From Diatrype stigma (Eukaryota > Ascomycota > Sordariomycetes > Xylariales > Diatrypaceae), in NCBI GenBank assembly GCA_022225965.2, contig JAKJXP020000020.1, positions 62,001 through 126,000 of the forward strand: a stretch of DNA of 64,000 nucleotides, given 5' to 3'. A model generated the notes under the pieces. That model ran no database searches. It was not told where the DNA came from and saw nothing but the letters and a program-made list of their open reading frames with translations. Both the position numbers and the translations under genes were made by a program. Numbering within the stretch: position 1 is the stretch's first letter; each line of letters begins with the position of its first letter. This document shows positions 1 through 12,077 of the stretch, in pieces.

Positions 1-524
1 CATGGACCATGTTGTTACAGGCTGAATTAGCCTTGGGCTGGGATCGAGCTTGCAGCAAGCCGGTTCCCGGTGTATATATAACCCTGGCAGAGCAAGAGCA
101 GCTCTGCTTCTTTGCTTCCTTTTCCTCTGTGGCTTTCTATAGACAGTACCTGGCCCCTAATCACACCTTGTCTTTCCCTGCATCTATGCGATCCTTCACT
201 CAAGTGATCCCCTATAGCCCCGCTATGACATTATCCCACGACAGAAGTGATCACGGTCTGAACCCATTCTGAGTTCAAGAGCTAGGACGTTTGTGGTCGA
301 CAATAAAAAAGCAGGATTTATCTTCCAGGGGAGTTAGACCGTCCCTGTGAATGGCCCCCGCTCCCACGCCCCCTATTCTCGATAGGAGCCCCTAATCGTA
401 ATCGTAAGGTGTTTGTAGTAGCAGCTCTCCTTCAACTTCACACTCCGCCTCGTCCTAGGGCTCCCCTTCCCGAACACGCTAGCTAAGGGATTGGAGTTAC
501 GTCATGTTGAGACAAATAAAAAAA

Positions 525-558
<34 letters not shown>

Positions 559-1054
559 AAAAGGGAAAAAGACTCATCTGAGGCCAGGAAATCCCACAAA
601 TGACACATATTCTCTAGAATCCGTAACAAAGACATTCTCACTAACAGGTATTCAAGACGACGAAGTTAAAGAGCAATCCCCCAAAATAGGCCACACCCCC
701 TACCCAATTATCTTATCTGGCAAAATTGGACAGAGCGACGTCACGGAATTTGCGTTTGTAAGATGTTAGTCAGTCTAAGTAAGTATGGGTAATATCTCAA
801 ACACATCGAGCAATGAATCATTTTATAAATGCAACTGAATTGGGGTTCGGGGTTGAGAGCTAAGTAATGAGGATTTACAAGGCCACGGCGATGCTCTCAT
901 GGCATGGATAAGGAGATTTGAATACAAGGCTAGGATAGAAGTTCCCAGAACTTAGCCCCTGAAACCCGAAAAAATTATCTTTCAGAACATTTATCAAACG
1001 CATAGGATGAATTCCTATCAGATTCCATACTAAGTAGCTAGGTAGAGGCTGGAG
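1..1054. other. Gene-free stretch left of the miniature hAT element
   Basis: No reading frame here has a recognisable domain or a convincing splice structure. The stretch has stop codons in all frames at intergenic density. Its only clear landmark is a long A-rich tract around 517-556. It may be the downstream region of a gene lying outside the window, but nothing inside shows this. Confidence 0.5.
517..556. repeat. A-rich tract ending in an uninterrupted run of 30 A
   Basis: The tract holds interrupted A runs and then about 30 consecutive A residues at 527-556, followed by an A/G-rich stretch. Such tracts arise by slippage or mark the 3' end of a retroposed sequence. I could not recognise a LINE or SINE body upstream, so the simple-repeat reading is preferred. 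Confidence 0.7.
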
Positions 1055-1062
1055 GGGGCTAC
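1055..1062. repeat. Left target-site duplication of the miniature hAT element
   Basis: The octamer GGGGCTAC directly precedes the left terminal inverted repeat. The right-hand octamer is GGGACTAC at 1575-1582. They match at seven of eight bases and differ by one G/A transition. Eight-base duplications are the hallmark of hAT superfamily transposition. Confidence 0.75.
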
Positions 1063-1574
1063 CAGGGTGTTACGCAACGCAATCCACTGCAACCAGGACC
1101 TTGGATTTAGTGGATTGCCGTTGCGTAATGGCAACCAAATTGCAATGGAATTGCACGGTTGCAATACCCTAAAGTAAAGGTGTATATAAAGGTTGTACGA
1201 TAAACTTTTGGTGTTTAGGAGCCCGTATGCGTTAGGATATACGTATTCGAAGCGTATCTTTTACCTTTCCGACCCATATTACGCCTTAATACCTTTTACC
1301 CCCCCCCCCCCCTTTATTTTTTTTTCCTTTCCCCCTCTTACCTTCCAGCGCCCGGACCCTTTATTTTTAACCCTTACTAGTTTCGATAACGTAGCGGTGC
1401 CTAGGTGTATACTAACCACAAATCACCAGCCATTATAACGCTGCAACCGTTACGCAACGAGGAAGCTATCGTGGATTGCATTGCAGGTTGCGCAATTTCG
1501 GAAAAATCCCGAATGGATGGATTGCAAGAGCTGGTGGCCATCACGTTGCAGTAGTGGCGTTGCGTGATACCCTG
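1063..1574. mobile_element. Non-autonomous hAT-type miniature element (MITE), 512 bp
   Basis: The ends form an inverted repeat. The left end starts CAGGGTGTTACGCAACGC and the right end, read on the other strand, starts CAGGGTATCACGCAACGC. That is 16 of 18 identical with two transitions, followed by a shared ACTGCAAC motif about ten bases further in. A CAGGG terminus plus an eight-base duplication is typical of hAT elements. Subterminal copies of GTTGC/GCAAC words (around 1107-1170 and 1441-1500) resemble transposase-binding repeats. The interior is AT-rich, holds a run of 14 C near 1299-1312, and encodes nothing recognisable, so the element would depend on a transposase supplied elsewhere. 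The transition-type differences fit age or repeat-induced point mutation. Confidence 0.78.
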
Positions 1575-1582
1575 GGGACTAC
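1575..1582. repeat. Right target-site duplication of the miniature hAT element
   Basis: GGGACTAC follows the right terminal inverted repeat and pairs with GGGGCTAC at 1055-1062 (seven of eight bases identical). Confidence 0.75.
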
Positions 1583-2667
1583 ACTGGAATAGATACATAA
1601 TCTATGTGGGGCTTTATCCCCCCTATCCTAACAACATTCAGCATAATCTTGACAATATTTTGTAGAGCGATCTTGTAGATGCATTTCCCTTCCCCTCCCC
1701 CTTTTATTCGTATTCCACACAACAAAACACCAAAGAGCAACGGTAACACGCAGCCAACGACAAACCACAACGACTAATCACGATTATCAAAGAGACAGCT
1801 CTCAAGCATAAGTCATATGAGCAATCTGAGAGCAATGAAAAGATGCTGATATCATCATATTGAGTAAGAGGTACAATCGTATAGTGACTACCGGAAGTCG
1901 ATGATGTATTAAAGTAGCGTGGTGGCAAGAAACACAAATTGACCAGTCTATCTACCGCAACTAAAAAGCATCCCGTGGTACCGGAAGGGGGGAGGGGAAA
2001 CAAAGACAAGGCACCGCATTTTGTGTGCGAAGACCATCCAGTCTGCAAAGTCCTCCAATAATACCGCCTAGGACCATGAGAATCGAAATCATTCCTAAGC
2101 CGCAACACCTTAACAACCATCCATGCAGGAGAAATCAACCCCATCCCTAGCCAGTCATATCCTCCTTCAGTGCTTCCATTCTTGCGTGGTTGTGAATCAT
2201 GCACAGCGCCTACACAGGATTGCAGTAGACACCGCCATGGAAGAGGAAGATTGCGAAGGAGTATACAGTGCGGTACCGGAAAAGCAATTCGGGAACACCT
2301 TATCCCTTTAGACCCTTGCGTATTACGCCTTGTTAAGAGTCGGAATCACGCGATAGCGGTAGAATATTCCCTTCGGATAGCACGTATCATTCGCAGTCCA
2401 ATTGCCCGTATCAAGAAAATCGTATATTCGTGAGTGACCGCCGGTCCAGTCTATAGCCGATGTTGATGAAACCGCTTCACCGGGTTGAGTCTAAGACCCA
2501 GGGATCCACGGCCTCGCATGTAAGGCGAAATCTACTGCCGTTTCTAGGCTCCATGCCAGCCCAGGCAGTAAATAGTAGGCCTTGGCTCAAGCCTTTCTCA
2601 AATCCTCGCAGTCGTCGTAAAGCTTCGGAAACCAGACCATTGGTTCAGAGTAGCCGAAGTGCATTGA
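1583..2667. other. Intergenic region between the hAT element and the HECT ligase gene
   Basis: Frames of up to about 166 codons occur on the minus strand near 1704-2204, but they lack any recognisable motif, have composition unlike the neighbouring genes, and show no supporting splice sites. The last part presumably includes the 3' untranslated region of the minus-strand ligase gene. Nothing else is supported. Confidence 0.5.
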
Positions 2668-5600
2668 CTAAGATAAATGGAAGGCGCCTTGGCCCTCCTT
2701 GATGGCGGTAAACAACCGCTTCTTCATCATTTCAATGGTGGTATAGTCCGGTAGCTTTAGATAGTTGACGCAAGTCATGACACTGGGGAGGTAGTCGTCA
2801 GATGTGTAGGGAGGCTCACTGGGCTTACAAACCACAGTGAACATAGGAGTCAAGCTCTTGAAACCTGCGGGGAGGAATTAGCACCAGAACCAACTAGACA
2901 CTGCAGTCTTGAAACATACCTCCAATAGGGAGCTTAGGGCTACCAGTTGTAAATTGTAGGAAGTCACGGCGTTGGGACGGGGTAAGCTCGCTCATAGTCT
3001 GAAGCAAGTTCTTGACCGTCCTGCTGTCCATGTTGAATCCGTGGTCTGCTTTGATAGAATCCATGAGAGCTACAAATGAAATAATTAGCAACCGTCCAGT
3101 AACAGCAGTATGCGGATAATGACTTACTTTCGAGAGACCAATCCTCGTCGACACGGCCGAACAAGGTCACTAGTTCGTCGGGTGTGAAAGCACTGAGAGC
3201 AGAGTACGGGAATACTTGAGAGAACCCGGTTCTGAAGGCGTCTACCTGACGTTTGGCGCCTTGTCCGAGAGTCATATCGATGACCTTGTCAAGGTAAGTC
3301 TCGACGTTATCGATGGTAACTGAGGTATGTGATCCATTGGGGACGAGTTCAATCTCGGGGTACCCAGGTAGCGTAAAGTCTAGGGCGAGATCCTCGATTC
3401 TCGTGTTATCGATGACAATAGCTTCGGTATCAGCTACCTTCTGTGCCGCTGTTCGGTTGGGATCCTCATCGATCTTCTTCTTTGCCAGGGCAAACTTCTT
3501 GATATGCTTCAGAGAGTTCGCTAACCCGGGGTCCACAACCTTAACAGCACCGAGGGAAGGTTTTACCCCCGATGAACCGTCCCCTATGCGAAAGAATATA
3601 GGGTTGAAGTTGAGGTCGATAATGCGGGAATCAATCATCGATCGAGCGACAAATTTTCCGAGCGTTTTGAAGAGTTGCGCAATCTGTTCTGCGCCTTTGG
3701 GGTCGTCGTCGCTCAGAGGACGAGGGAAGAGACCGTTGGGGCCGCTTACAAACTCATCGGATTCGTTGAAGTCCATCTCACGCCAGAGCTTGAGTTTCTT
3801 CTTGGAAAACTCTTTCGAGACAGTCGAGTAAAATTCGAGGGTGGGACCAAGACCAGTTCCAACCTCCTCGAAATATTCTACCTCAAGGATACTCTGAGAA
3901 GCCCCATAGAGCTCCATCACCTTGATGGCAGACTCGAGAATCTTTGACCGTGAAATGCGCACCTTCTGACGTTGGAGGCGTCCAAGGAAGGGTCGGTCGT
4001 CCCGACGGTCACGGCGGTTAGTCTCTTCTTGTTGTGCGTTCTGCCATCTGCTCATCGATCGGGCGTACCCAAATGACGTTGATTGAAGGAACAAGTGACG
4101 AGTCTCAAATGGGAAGAGGAAAGGATATAGTCTAGCCAGATCTTCACTCCATCCAGGCAAACAATTGCTCGCCACGATCAAAGGCTCTTCGAGCTGCCGG
4201 TTGAGCTTCGCAGTGAGCTTCGTATTCACAAACTGCGACAACGGCTCCACGTTCAACCTCAGAGCATTCTTGTCTTCGACTAGAATGTCCTCGATGTTGG
4301 TGTTCAGCGCATGGAGAATATTGAGTAGTCGAAGGATCGACGTCGTAGTAGGGTGGTTAGCCAATGAGGCGGGCACTCCGTTCACATCCGTAGGGGCTTC
4401 AGACGGCGATACAAAGCCGATAGGTTCCACTGGGGGTGGCCCAGAAACGCGCCGGAACTTGATCGAGTGGACGGCAGACCAGACACTACGACCCAAATGA
4501 TCTTCAGCAGTGGAGGAACTATTATGAACCGCGCGGTAGATAGTTGTTTCATTGCTAATCACTCGATTGTCAAGGCTGAACTCGATATGCCAATCTTGGG
4601 GTATAGCTTGAATGGCAGCTGCGTACGAAATAGGTCGAGAAGACGTCGAGGGCGTAGGCGTAGGTGCAGGTGAAGGCACTGCCACTGGATGCTGCTGCGC
4701 GGGCGGTGGTTGAGGTGCGCTTCGGCTTGGCAGGTTTGACTGGCTGCTCTGAGCCGGCGTCGGCACCCGTGTTCCATCTTCCTTCCGAGCTGTAATCTTT
4801 CCACCAGCAGCGATCTCCATGTTGACAGCGGAGGGTTCAGCAGCAGGGGCATCTTCCATGTCTTCATCCAGGTCGCCCACTATAGCATCAAGAGCGCTGC
4901 TATCAGGGAGATCGGTCCCATCGTCTTCATCGGACATTTGCTTCTCATCAGCACATTCTAATGCATCACGCAGATCGTCGTCTTCTTCGGGAGGAGGCGG
5001 TGGGGGTGGGGGTGGCGAGGGCTGTGATTCACTCGCAGGTGCCGGTTGTCGACGGGTCGATCTACGTAGAACAGCCTTCTCCCGTCCAGATGCCGGGGCT
5101 GCGTTGGGCGTCGAGGACGAATCAGATTGATCTGGCTGCTTCGACTTGGACCTGCGGGCGGCACGAGAGCTTGAAGCTTGCGTGGGAACAGGCGGCGGAG
5201 GGCCGGGACTAGCACCAAAGTCTGATGCTAGCTGTTCTGCAAGGCGGTTAGGGGGCGGAAGACCCCGAGAGCTAGCCATTGCGGCCAGTGCTCGAGATAG
5301 CCCATCGCGAGGCCTCGCCCCACGGGGACGATCATGCAGATTAATACGTGGGCGTAAATAATCATCAAGGGACTTGAAAGTCGCGATCGCGTGTATAGAG
5401 ACCATTATGTTTCTGTACGAGCGTGGGATGCCAGAGTCATCGTCGGCAACCAACCTCAGTCTGATTTGCTTACCAAGCATCGATGCTGCGCTGCTGCGAT
5501 TCCCGTCGAAGGTATTGTGATGAACCGTGTTGACCTCAAAGTGTTCGGAACGACTCAGAAGGTCCTGTAGCTTATGGATCATGGCACTAAAAGGCGTTGC

Positions 5601-8600
5601 TGGAGAGTCAGATGTCGAACTCTTCGGTTTTGATTTGACCGTGCGACCCATGAAGACTCCTAAGAAGGCCGCTCTCGCGACATTAGCTAGTGCTTCATCC
5701 GGGTTGCTAAAGACTTCTTCCAAAACCCGAACAAGGCCAGACTCTAATAGTTCAGCGCTTGTAACGCTCTCTAGAACATCAGCATCAAAGTAGGTCGCCA
5801 GTTTCTCGAAGAGTCCAGTTCCTATCTCGGGAGCGAGGTTCTTGGCAGTGCGGCGGAGATAGAATTCATCGATTTCAGCGGCCAAGGTCTGAAGGTCTTC
5901 AAGAATCTTGACTGCCTTTTTCTTCATAGCCTTGCCCTGCTTCTCCGTCTCATGCGTTTCTAAGAACTTCTTGGCAGCCTCTGCGATCTTGTTCTTCATG
6001 GATGGGACATCGGCGACAAATATGCGAGGTGGTCCGTCGAGCGACATTGTAGAGCCATCGGAGCTAGCGGGTGACCCAGTCATATTTTCACGTCGACGGT
6101 CATTTTCTTGGTCGTCGTCGTTTTCGTCATCATCGTCGTCGGCATCTTCATCTTCGTGGTCTTCATGGTCTTCATGATCCTCTTCATGTTCTTCATCGTC
6201 ATCATCAGTGTCGTTGTGAATGGATACCCTGTCCTCATCGTCGCCTTCGCCTTCGCCTTCACCTTCACCTTCGCCCGAACCCATACTGTGGTCAGTATCC
6301 TGTGGTGATGTCGTGGCTTCGGCCGCCTTAGTCTCCGGCTCTTTATATTCAGCAGCGAGCTTCGCTATCTCAGCAATGACGCCTTCTCGGTATACCTGGT
6401 AGCGGTAGATGTCATCCAAACGCGTAAGGAGTAGTTCCGTGGTTTGAATAGCGGCCATAACAAGTGACGGGTGATCTTGCTGAGATAGGATAGCTGCCAA
6501 AAATGAGGCATAGGGCACAGACGTGAGCGCGTCGACCAGAATATCCTTGTCAAAGTTCGAGAGCATTTTGAGTTGGGCGGTAAGGACCTTCTGACGGACG
6601 CTTAGGTTTACCGTGCTCGAAAAGGCATCCGTCAGCGTGGGAAACAGAATCAAGGCGAACCTTCGGACCTGATCTTTACACTCGTCCAGCAGCTCCAGTC
6701 TCTTCTCATAGGAGGACTTTTTCCGGGAACCGAGTGACGAAGGGGTGATAGGCTCTGATATGTCCAGATCGGCAATGTGGGATGATGCCGGGTCCCTCGA
6801 TTTGAAGCCCGGGAGCAGCTCGCAGACAACGTTAAGGGTCTCGATAATCTGCTCACGCGGACGGTGGATCAAAGCTTGCATTATGACCACACTATCGAGT
6901 CTCGAAGCGACGTCTTCCGTCTCACTAGGCGGGGAGACGCCGGTCAAGATCTGGTACAGCGTTTCCACCACATTCAGCTTGAAGAGCTCCGCTGACAAGC
7001 GGGGGCTTGCGCGAGCTGTGATGGCTAACACACGGAGAAACTGGGTATGGATATTGGCGCCAATGAGATTGGTCGTCCCCGGCACCAGGAGTCGCAGGAT
7101 GGCCTTTAAGAGATCCACGCTAACGAGCTCTTCCAACTTGGAGGGCTGGTACTTGAAGCTTTCAATGATGCGAGTAACACATAAAGACGCCTGCTCGACG
7201 ACGCGCTGGTCGCTGCTGCCGAGCACATTCAGGAGGATTGGCATGACATCCTTGATTACGCCGAACGAATCCTCTGGGATGTTGCGGCAACAGTTGGCAG
7301 CTGTAGTAACGGCTGTCCGTTGGGTACTCGTTGCAAAGAAGTCGAGATAAGACAGACAAGCGGTTAAGCCGCCTTCTCGAACAATACTAGTGGGATACTC
7401 AACCGAGATCTTCTCCAGCGTGCTGAGGGCTTGTTCGGCAAGGTCAATGAACTGAATCTCCAACAGCTTCTGGCATAGAACAGGAACAGCTCCACCATAG
7501 ACTACATTAGCAGTACTTGCGGGAAGAGCCTCCATCAGATTTGCTAGGCATCGACAGGCGAGGAGCATGATCTCCGGGTTCTCTTCACCAGTAAATTCAT
7601 TAGGTTGCATCAGAGCAACCAACTCCTTCACAAAGGCATCAGGCGAGAAGTGCCCTGAGAGATTGTCCTCGTTGGACACCAAAAGTATTTCGGAGAGTTC
7701 TTGCAAGGCGATGGCCTGCACTGAGGGATCTCCTTTTTGGCGCAGATTGCTCAGAATCTCACGTAGCCTTGACGATATACCCGACATCATACCAGTCAAT
7801 GCTCTAAGTGTGCTGGTAAGGCCTCCAGGGCCACCTGGTCCACCAAATCCGCCGAACGGGTCATCGTCGTCGTCGTAGTGGCGGTGCGGCCCATCGTCAT
7901 CGTCATCATCGTTATCATCACTGTCGTCATCGGGGTCATGGGCAGGTGGCGGGGGTGGAGGTGGGGGTTCCGCCTCGCTTGTATGCTCTTCAGTCCCCGT
8001 CATAGCTGTATCTTGGTCTGATGGGGGAGCATGGCTACTAGAGGGGCGCTTCGATCGCCGGGTCGGAGCTGCTGAAGTGGTAGTTGAATCTAACACACAG
8101 CCGTCAGCATGACACCAAGCCCAGATTAGTTCTCAAGGCACTGTCAGCGTACCTTGTGGATTCTTCTTATTCCGGCTTGACTTTCGACTAGACGAGGCCG
8201 AAGCAGGAACTGGAGGGTTCTGCATTGCTGGCGGAGGCGTAGGACTATATATAAAGGATTGGTTAGCAACCAAAGCAAGCTAATATGACATTCGGATGAG
8301 CGGAGGCGAGCGTCATGGTGAGTCTTACTCTGTGGGGCTCGACATGGCAGCTGGAGCTTTCCCCTTCCTTTTGCGAGTCGAGGACACCGGTGTCTGAGAA
8401 GCTGCAGCTTCGGGTTGCGGCTCTTGAAGCTTTTGTCGCTTCGAGCGGCGGGCAGACGAGGTCGAGGATTGTTCGCTTTGTGGGGGTTGTTGCGGGGTAT
8501 TGTTTTCTCGAGATGGTGCCTTTCGTTTTCTGGATGACTGAGGTTGGGAAGGGTCGGGGAGCTGGCTTTCGTTTGGGTGGGATGCGGCTAGAGCTTGACT

Positions 8601-8705
8601 AGAAGCTAAATCTTCGGGTGATGCTGATGCGGATGCGGATGCGGATGCGGATGCTGCTTGGCTCGCAGCTTGGCGGGCTGAAGAGCGTGTGAGTCTGGAA
8701 GACAT
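2668..8705 (-). CDS. ufd4: HECT-type E3 ubiquitin ligase, UFD4/TRIP12 family
   Basis: Five exons by my reading: 8705-8329, 8244-8153, 8089-3128, 3069-2920 and 2864-2668, giving about 1925 residues. The order is a low-complexity Ser/Ala and Arg/Lys-rich N-terminus; an acidic linker; an armadillo-like helical repeat region from roughly residue 270 to 620; a second very acidic stretch with Gly-Glu and His-Glu-Asp repeats; a Pro-rich linker; and a C-terminal HECT domain of about 400 residues. The HECT end contains [15 protein letters not shown], and the catalytic cysteine lies in [14 protein letters not shown] at about residue 1892, 33 residues before the stop. This architecture is that of Ufd4/TRIP12, which polyubiquitinates ubiquitin-fusion and N-degron substrates with the proteasome. 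The start was chosen as the first Met of the open upstream exon. Exon joins keep frame at every step. The first two exons are less certain than the rest. Confidence 0.93.
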
Positions 8706-9807
8706 GAGTATTGGCCTGTTAGTGCTGCATACCGAGTGGCACGCAATAGATGTGGTGGAAAGGTACGGAAATAAGAATTATGGGTAGTGTTGGTGGTGGA
8801 GACTGGAGACTGGAGCTTGTAAGAAGGTGGGAAGCTATGGATTTTGGGCAGGCAGGCCGAGGAAGTAAAGCCGGGGAGCTTGAGGTTGTCAAGGCTATCT
8901 AGCTGAGGTTGCGTATAACAGCTTAGTCAAGGTGTCAGGGTCGTCAGGGAATACAGGGTTGACAACGAGGGGCTTCTGTCCTGCAACACAACAAGTCCAA
9001 GGCCCCGATCGATACCGGCTTGAACTGCTCGAACTGTGGGCCGTAGCCAAAACGGTTGCGACGAAGGAAGGCCTGCAGACAATAGGATAGGCCTATTATG
9101 TCCAGTGAAGGCACAATGAACAGATGTGACAATTGGTGACAAAGGGCATGAAATCCCGATGTGGACTTCTCATATCCAGCAAGTTCACACTTCACTTCTT
9201 GCCGTGGTCGGCTTCTCACATTCCCCCCACAGCCGCGGTAGGTGCGTCTACAGGTGGCAGGGCAGATGGAGAATAGCAGGGGATATTGCCAGGGGTGCCT
9301 GAGATATAAGATCAAGCCCTTGAAGGAAACTGTGATGCGGGAATAACAGGGGGAACGGGGAGATCAAGTAGAACATGTAGGACACGTAGAACACGTAGAA
9401 CATGTAGACCGTGTAAAACATGTAAATTCTAAGTTCCCAGCGGGACACTTTCAGGGTTGGATACAGATGGATGGATGGATGGCCTGGTGCTAAGATAGGA
9501 AGATGCAGGTGGTCCCTGACTGTATGTAGGTTTGCAGACAATCGGCTAGGTAGAAACCTAAGCAGGAAGTCGGCAGGTAGGAGGTAGGCAGGAAGGTACG
9601 TAGAGGGAGTAGGTAATCAACTCGTAATGAAGTAATCACCTGGGCAGGCAGAGCAGGTGCTTAAAAAGAACAATATGTCAAAGTAAAGGCAGGTGCGACG
9701 GCAAATTAGATTATTCGATCATCATTGGGAATGGGATTGAAAATGGGACAACTGTATCCCATACACAAGATAGGCAGGCCATGGACCAACAACCAGACAC
9801 CACGGGC

Positions 9808-9835
9808 CATAGACCATAGACCATAGACCATAGAC
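9808..9835. repeat. Tandem array of four 7-bp CATAGAC units
   Basis: Four exact head-to-tail copies of CATAGAC are followed by a broken fifth. A separate CCAAGGGA repeat begins about 115 bases further on. Both are ordinary intergenic minisatellite tracts with no evident function. Confidence 0.85.
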
Positions 9836-9987
9836 CAGGACGGGGACCAAGACCAAGAACAAGGCCAATTATACATCCCCTAAGCTCGCAAGCCTGGATA
9901 CTCGTAGGCACTTGTTCGAAGGATCGATCCATGCACAACCTCAAGCAAGCTCCAAGGGGACCAAGGGACCAAGGGACCAAGGGCCAC

Positions 9988-10248
9988 TCAGTAATGATGT
10001 GTTTTAGGTCGGGTGTAAAAAAGGGAAAGCATATCATACCTATGAGAGGGAGAAGGCCCGGGTTGAGACCGCAGGCCGGGCGGTGTTGACGTTGACGTTG
10101 GTGCTGATGCTGATGCTGGTGGTAATGTCGAAGCTGGTGCTGCTGTAGATGATGCTGGGATGTCGGATGATGGATCTCGCACTTGGGGATCGCTATAGAC
10201 GGCCGATCGGGAGCGCGATTTCGCAGCAAGGTATGTTCGGTCTGCCAT
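9988..10248 (-). other. Possible first coding exon of an unidentified gene
   Basis: The minus-strand frame starts with a Met in good context at 10248 and reads about 70 residues rich in Ser, Ala, Pro and Thr. The first 30 residues (MADRTYLAAKSRSRSAVYSD onward) look less repetitive than typical intergenic frames. A GTATGA donor follows near 10033. I found no convincing downstream exon before 9700, so this may be a chance frame or the remnant of a gene. Confidence 0.22.
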
Positions 10249-12077
10249 GGATTACGCCATGAGGCAGGCAGGCTGGCGGGCTGGCAGGCGGGCGCGGGTG
10301 GGCGAGCGAGCGGGGAGAGCAGCGATTAACGATGACTTGATTGAGGTATTCACTATCGATTCGGAACTCTGGATATCTTTTCCGGCTTTTGCACCCTGGC
10401 TTCTGGGCTTCGACTTCGGCTTCGACTTCAAGTTCGACTTTTCCAACCGTTGTTTCGGCAACGAGATCGGACGAAACTGGCTACCATTGGGACCTGTTCT
10501 CGGTGTCCGCCTTTTCCTCTTCTCTCGTCCTCTTCTCTTTTTCCTCTCTAATCTCTTTCTCTCGCCTTCTCGGGTATCGATGCTATCGAATTGGTTACGC
10601 TTGGAGGGGTATTGTACAGACTTGGCAGGAAATCCTCGCAACGAATAGAATAGACCGTCAGGCGGATCTCGACGTTGGGAAAGATGGTGGTGATGTCGGA
10701 ATTTTGGGGGTTGAGTACGGGTTGGAGTCAGTCTAGAGTCAGTCTAGCTCAGGTAGGCAGTCTACGTACTACCTCGTACGTGCTAAAGCTGGCTAAGGAA
10801 CCTGAGTGGGATCCTGGGCACTGGGGTGGGATTCGCATTCATCGGCGCTTCATGTTGGTAGTGGGCCGTGGTGCGTGGGTTGGGTTGTGCTGTCATGCCG
10901 GCCCCGTTCAGCCCGTTCTCCTTCAATGGGGTGAGAGTTCCAGTTCCAAGGTTCCAATTCATGCCACCACCTGCACCACCTGCACCACCTGCACCCCCTC
11001 CACCCCTTCCACCCCCCCTTCACCCCCCATCGGTCTTATCCACAGCCCCAGCCCGATTGCTTTTCGTCTTCCGGGTGCCAGTCCGCCACTGAAATGAGCT
11101 GTCGGACTGTGTGGAGCTGCTTGATAAGAGCTCGATAGGCGTAATAGTCACCGCGTCTGGGCCCTGTGGCTGGAACCTCTGAAAGCTTGGCATGGGGCAT
11201 GGGGAAGGGGGGAGTCTTTCTATAATCTATAACGTACCTAGGCACGGGTACGCAAATGCCAGACTATCGAATTGCATACTCCCGTCGTATATACGTCGGG
11301 TAACCTGGAACTATGTACTACCTACCCCTACCTACCTATATAGGTAATTAGTAACACTCTACATATCTACTGCATGCACCTACAACTTCGGTACCTACTA
11401 TAACTTCGCATTGGAAGTGACAATATGAAGGGGTAGCAATAAGCATACTGTAGCAGTAGGTTTATATGGATGTCCGCGCTCTGTCTGCCGCTCCCCCACC
11501 CCCCCTCGCCTGCTTGTCCTTGCCGAATAGTTATCACACAGCCAGAAGAAGCCTCATGTCTTCATGTCCAATATCCGCTACGTCACCACATACATATAGG
11601 CATACAATTCCTCATGAGCTGTCAGTCCTTGCGAATAGTTGGTTTCCCTCGCTCCAGCATCCAGAGTCCCAGAGTCCCAGACAACTTTATGTCTTAGAAA
11701 TTGAGACGTTGCTGTCGAATCGCATCACTCACCGGGTCCGACGTGGCCCTATCAGAATCTTAGGAGCAATAAGGCGTGTCGCAAAGCTTGTCACCCTCAT
11801 GTTTAGTGTCGATTGGATTTGAGACCAATGGTTTGTCTTGAGATGGAAATGGTCCCATAGGTAACCTATTAGACCGGACCAGACAGGTACTAGTAAGAGA
11901 TGCACATATAAGAGATAAAAATAATGCGCATGCAAATAGACACGGGTAAGTCATGCCAAACGAAAACCTACATATAGTTAAGAGACAGTGTATTGATAAG
12001 TGAAGTCTCTATGTGAATTTCAGTAACTTCATTAGATCTTAACCCAATTTCTCTCGTCCAATGAGTCGGTCATAAGT

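Larger units (their letters stand above)
8706..12077. other. Long intergenic spacer with many short tandem repeats
   Basis: The spacer holds the presumed 5' region of the HECT ligase gene and, at the right end, the 3' region of the dehydrogenase gene. Between them are microsatellite-like tracts: variants of GAACACGTA near 9367-9425, GGAT repeats near 9469-9480, a 7-bp CATAGAC array at 9808-9835 and CCAAGGGA repeats near 9952-9984. Pyrimidine-rich tracts occur near 10500-10570. One possible coding exon (minus, 9988-10248) is listed separately. No other gene is supported. Confidence 0.55.

Noticed and set aside
517..556. Poly(A) tail of a LINE or processed pseudogene
   Set aside because: No retroposon body, reverse transcriptase remnant or flanking duplication could be recognised next to the tract, so it is listed only as a simple repeat.
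1704..2204. 166-codon minus-strand frame in the left gap
   Set aside because: No domain, atypical composition and no splice support; treated as a chance frame.
6080..6280. GAA/GAC-rich repeat region as a minisatellite or separate gene
   Set aside because: It is the acidic Asp/Glu/His and Gly-Glu linker of the HECT ligase; the frame continues through it without interruption.
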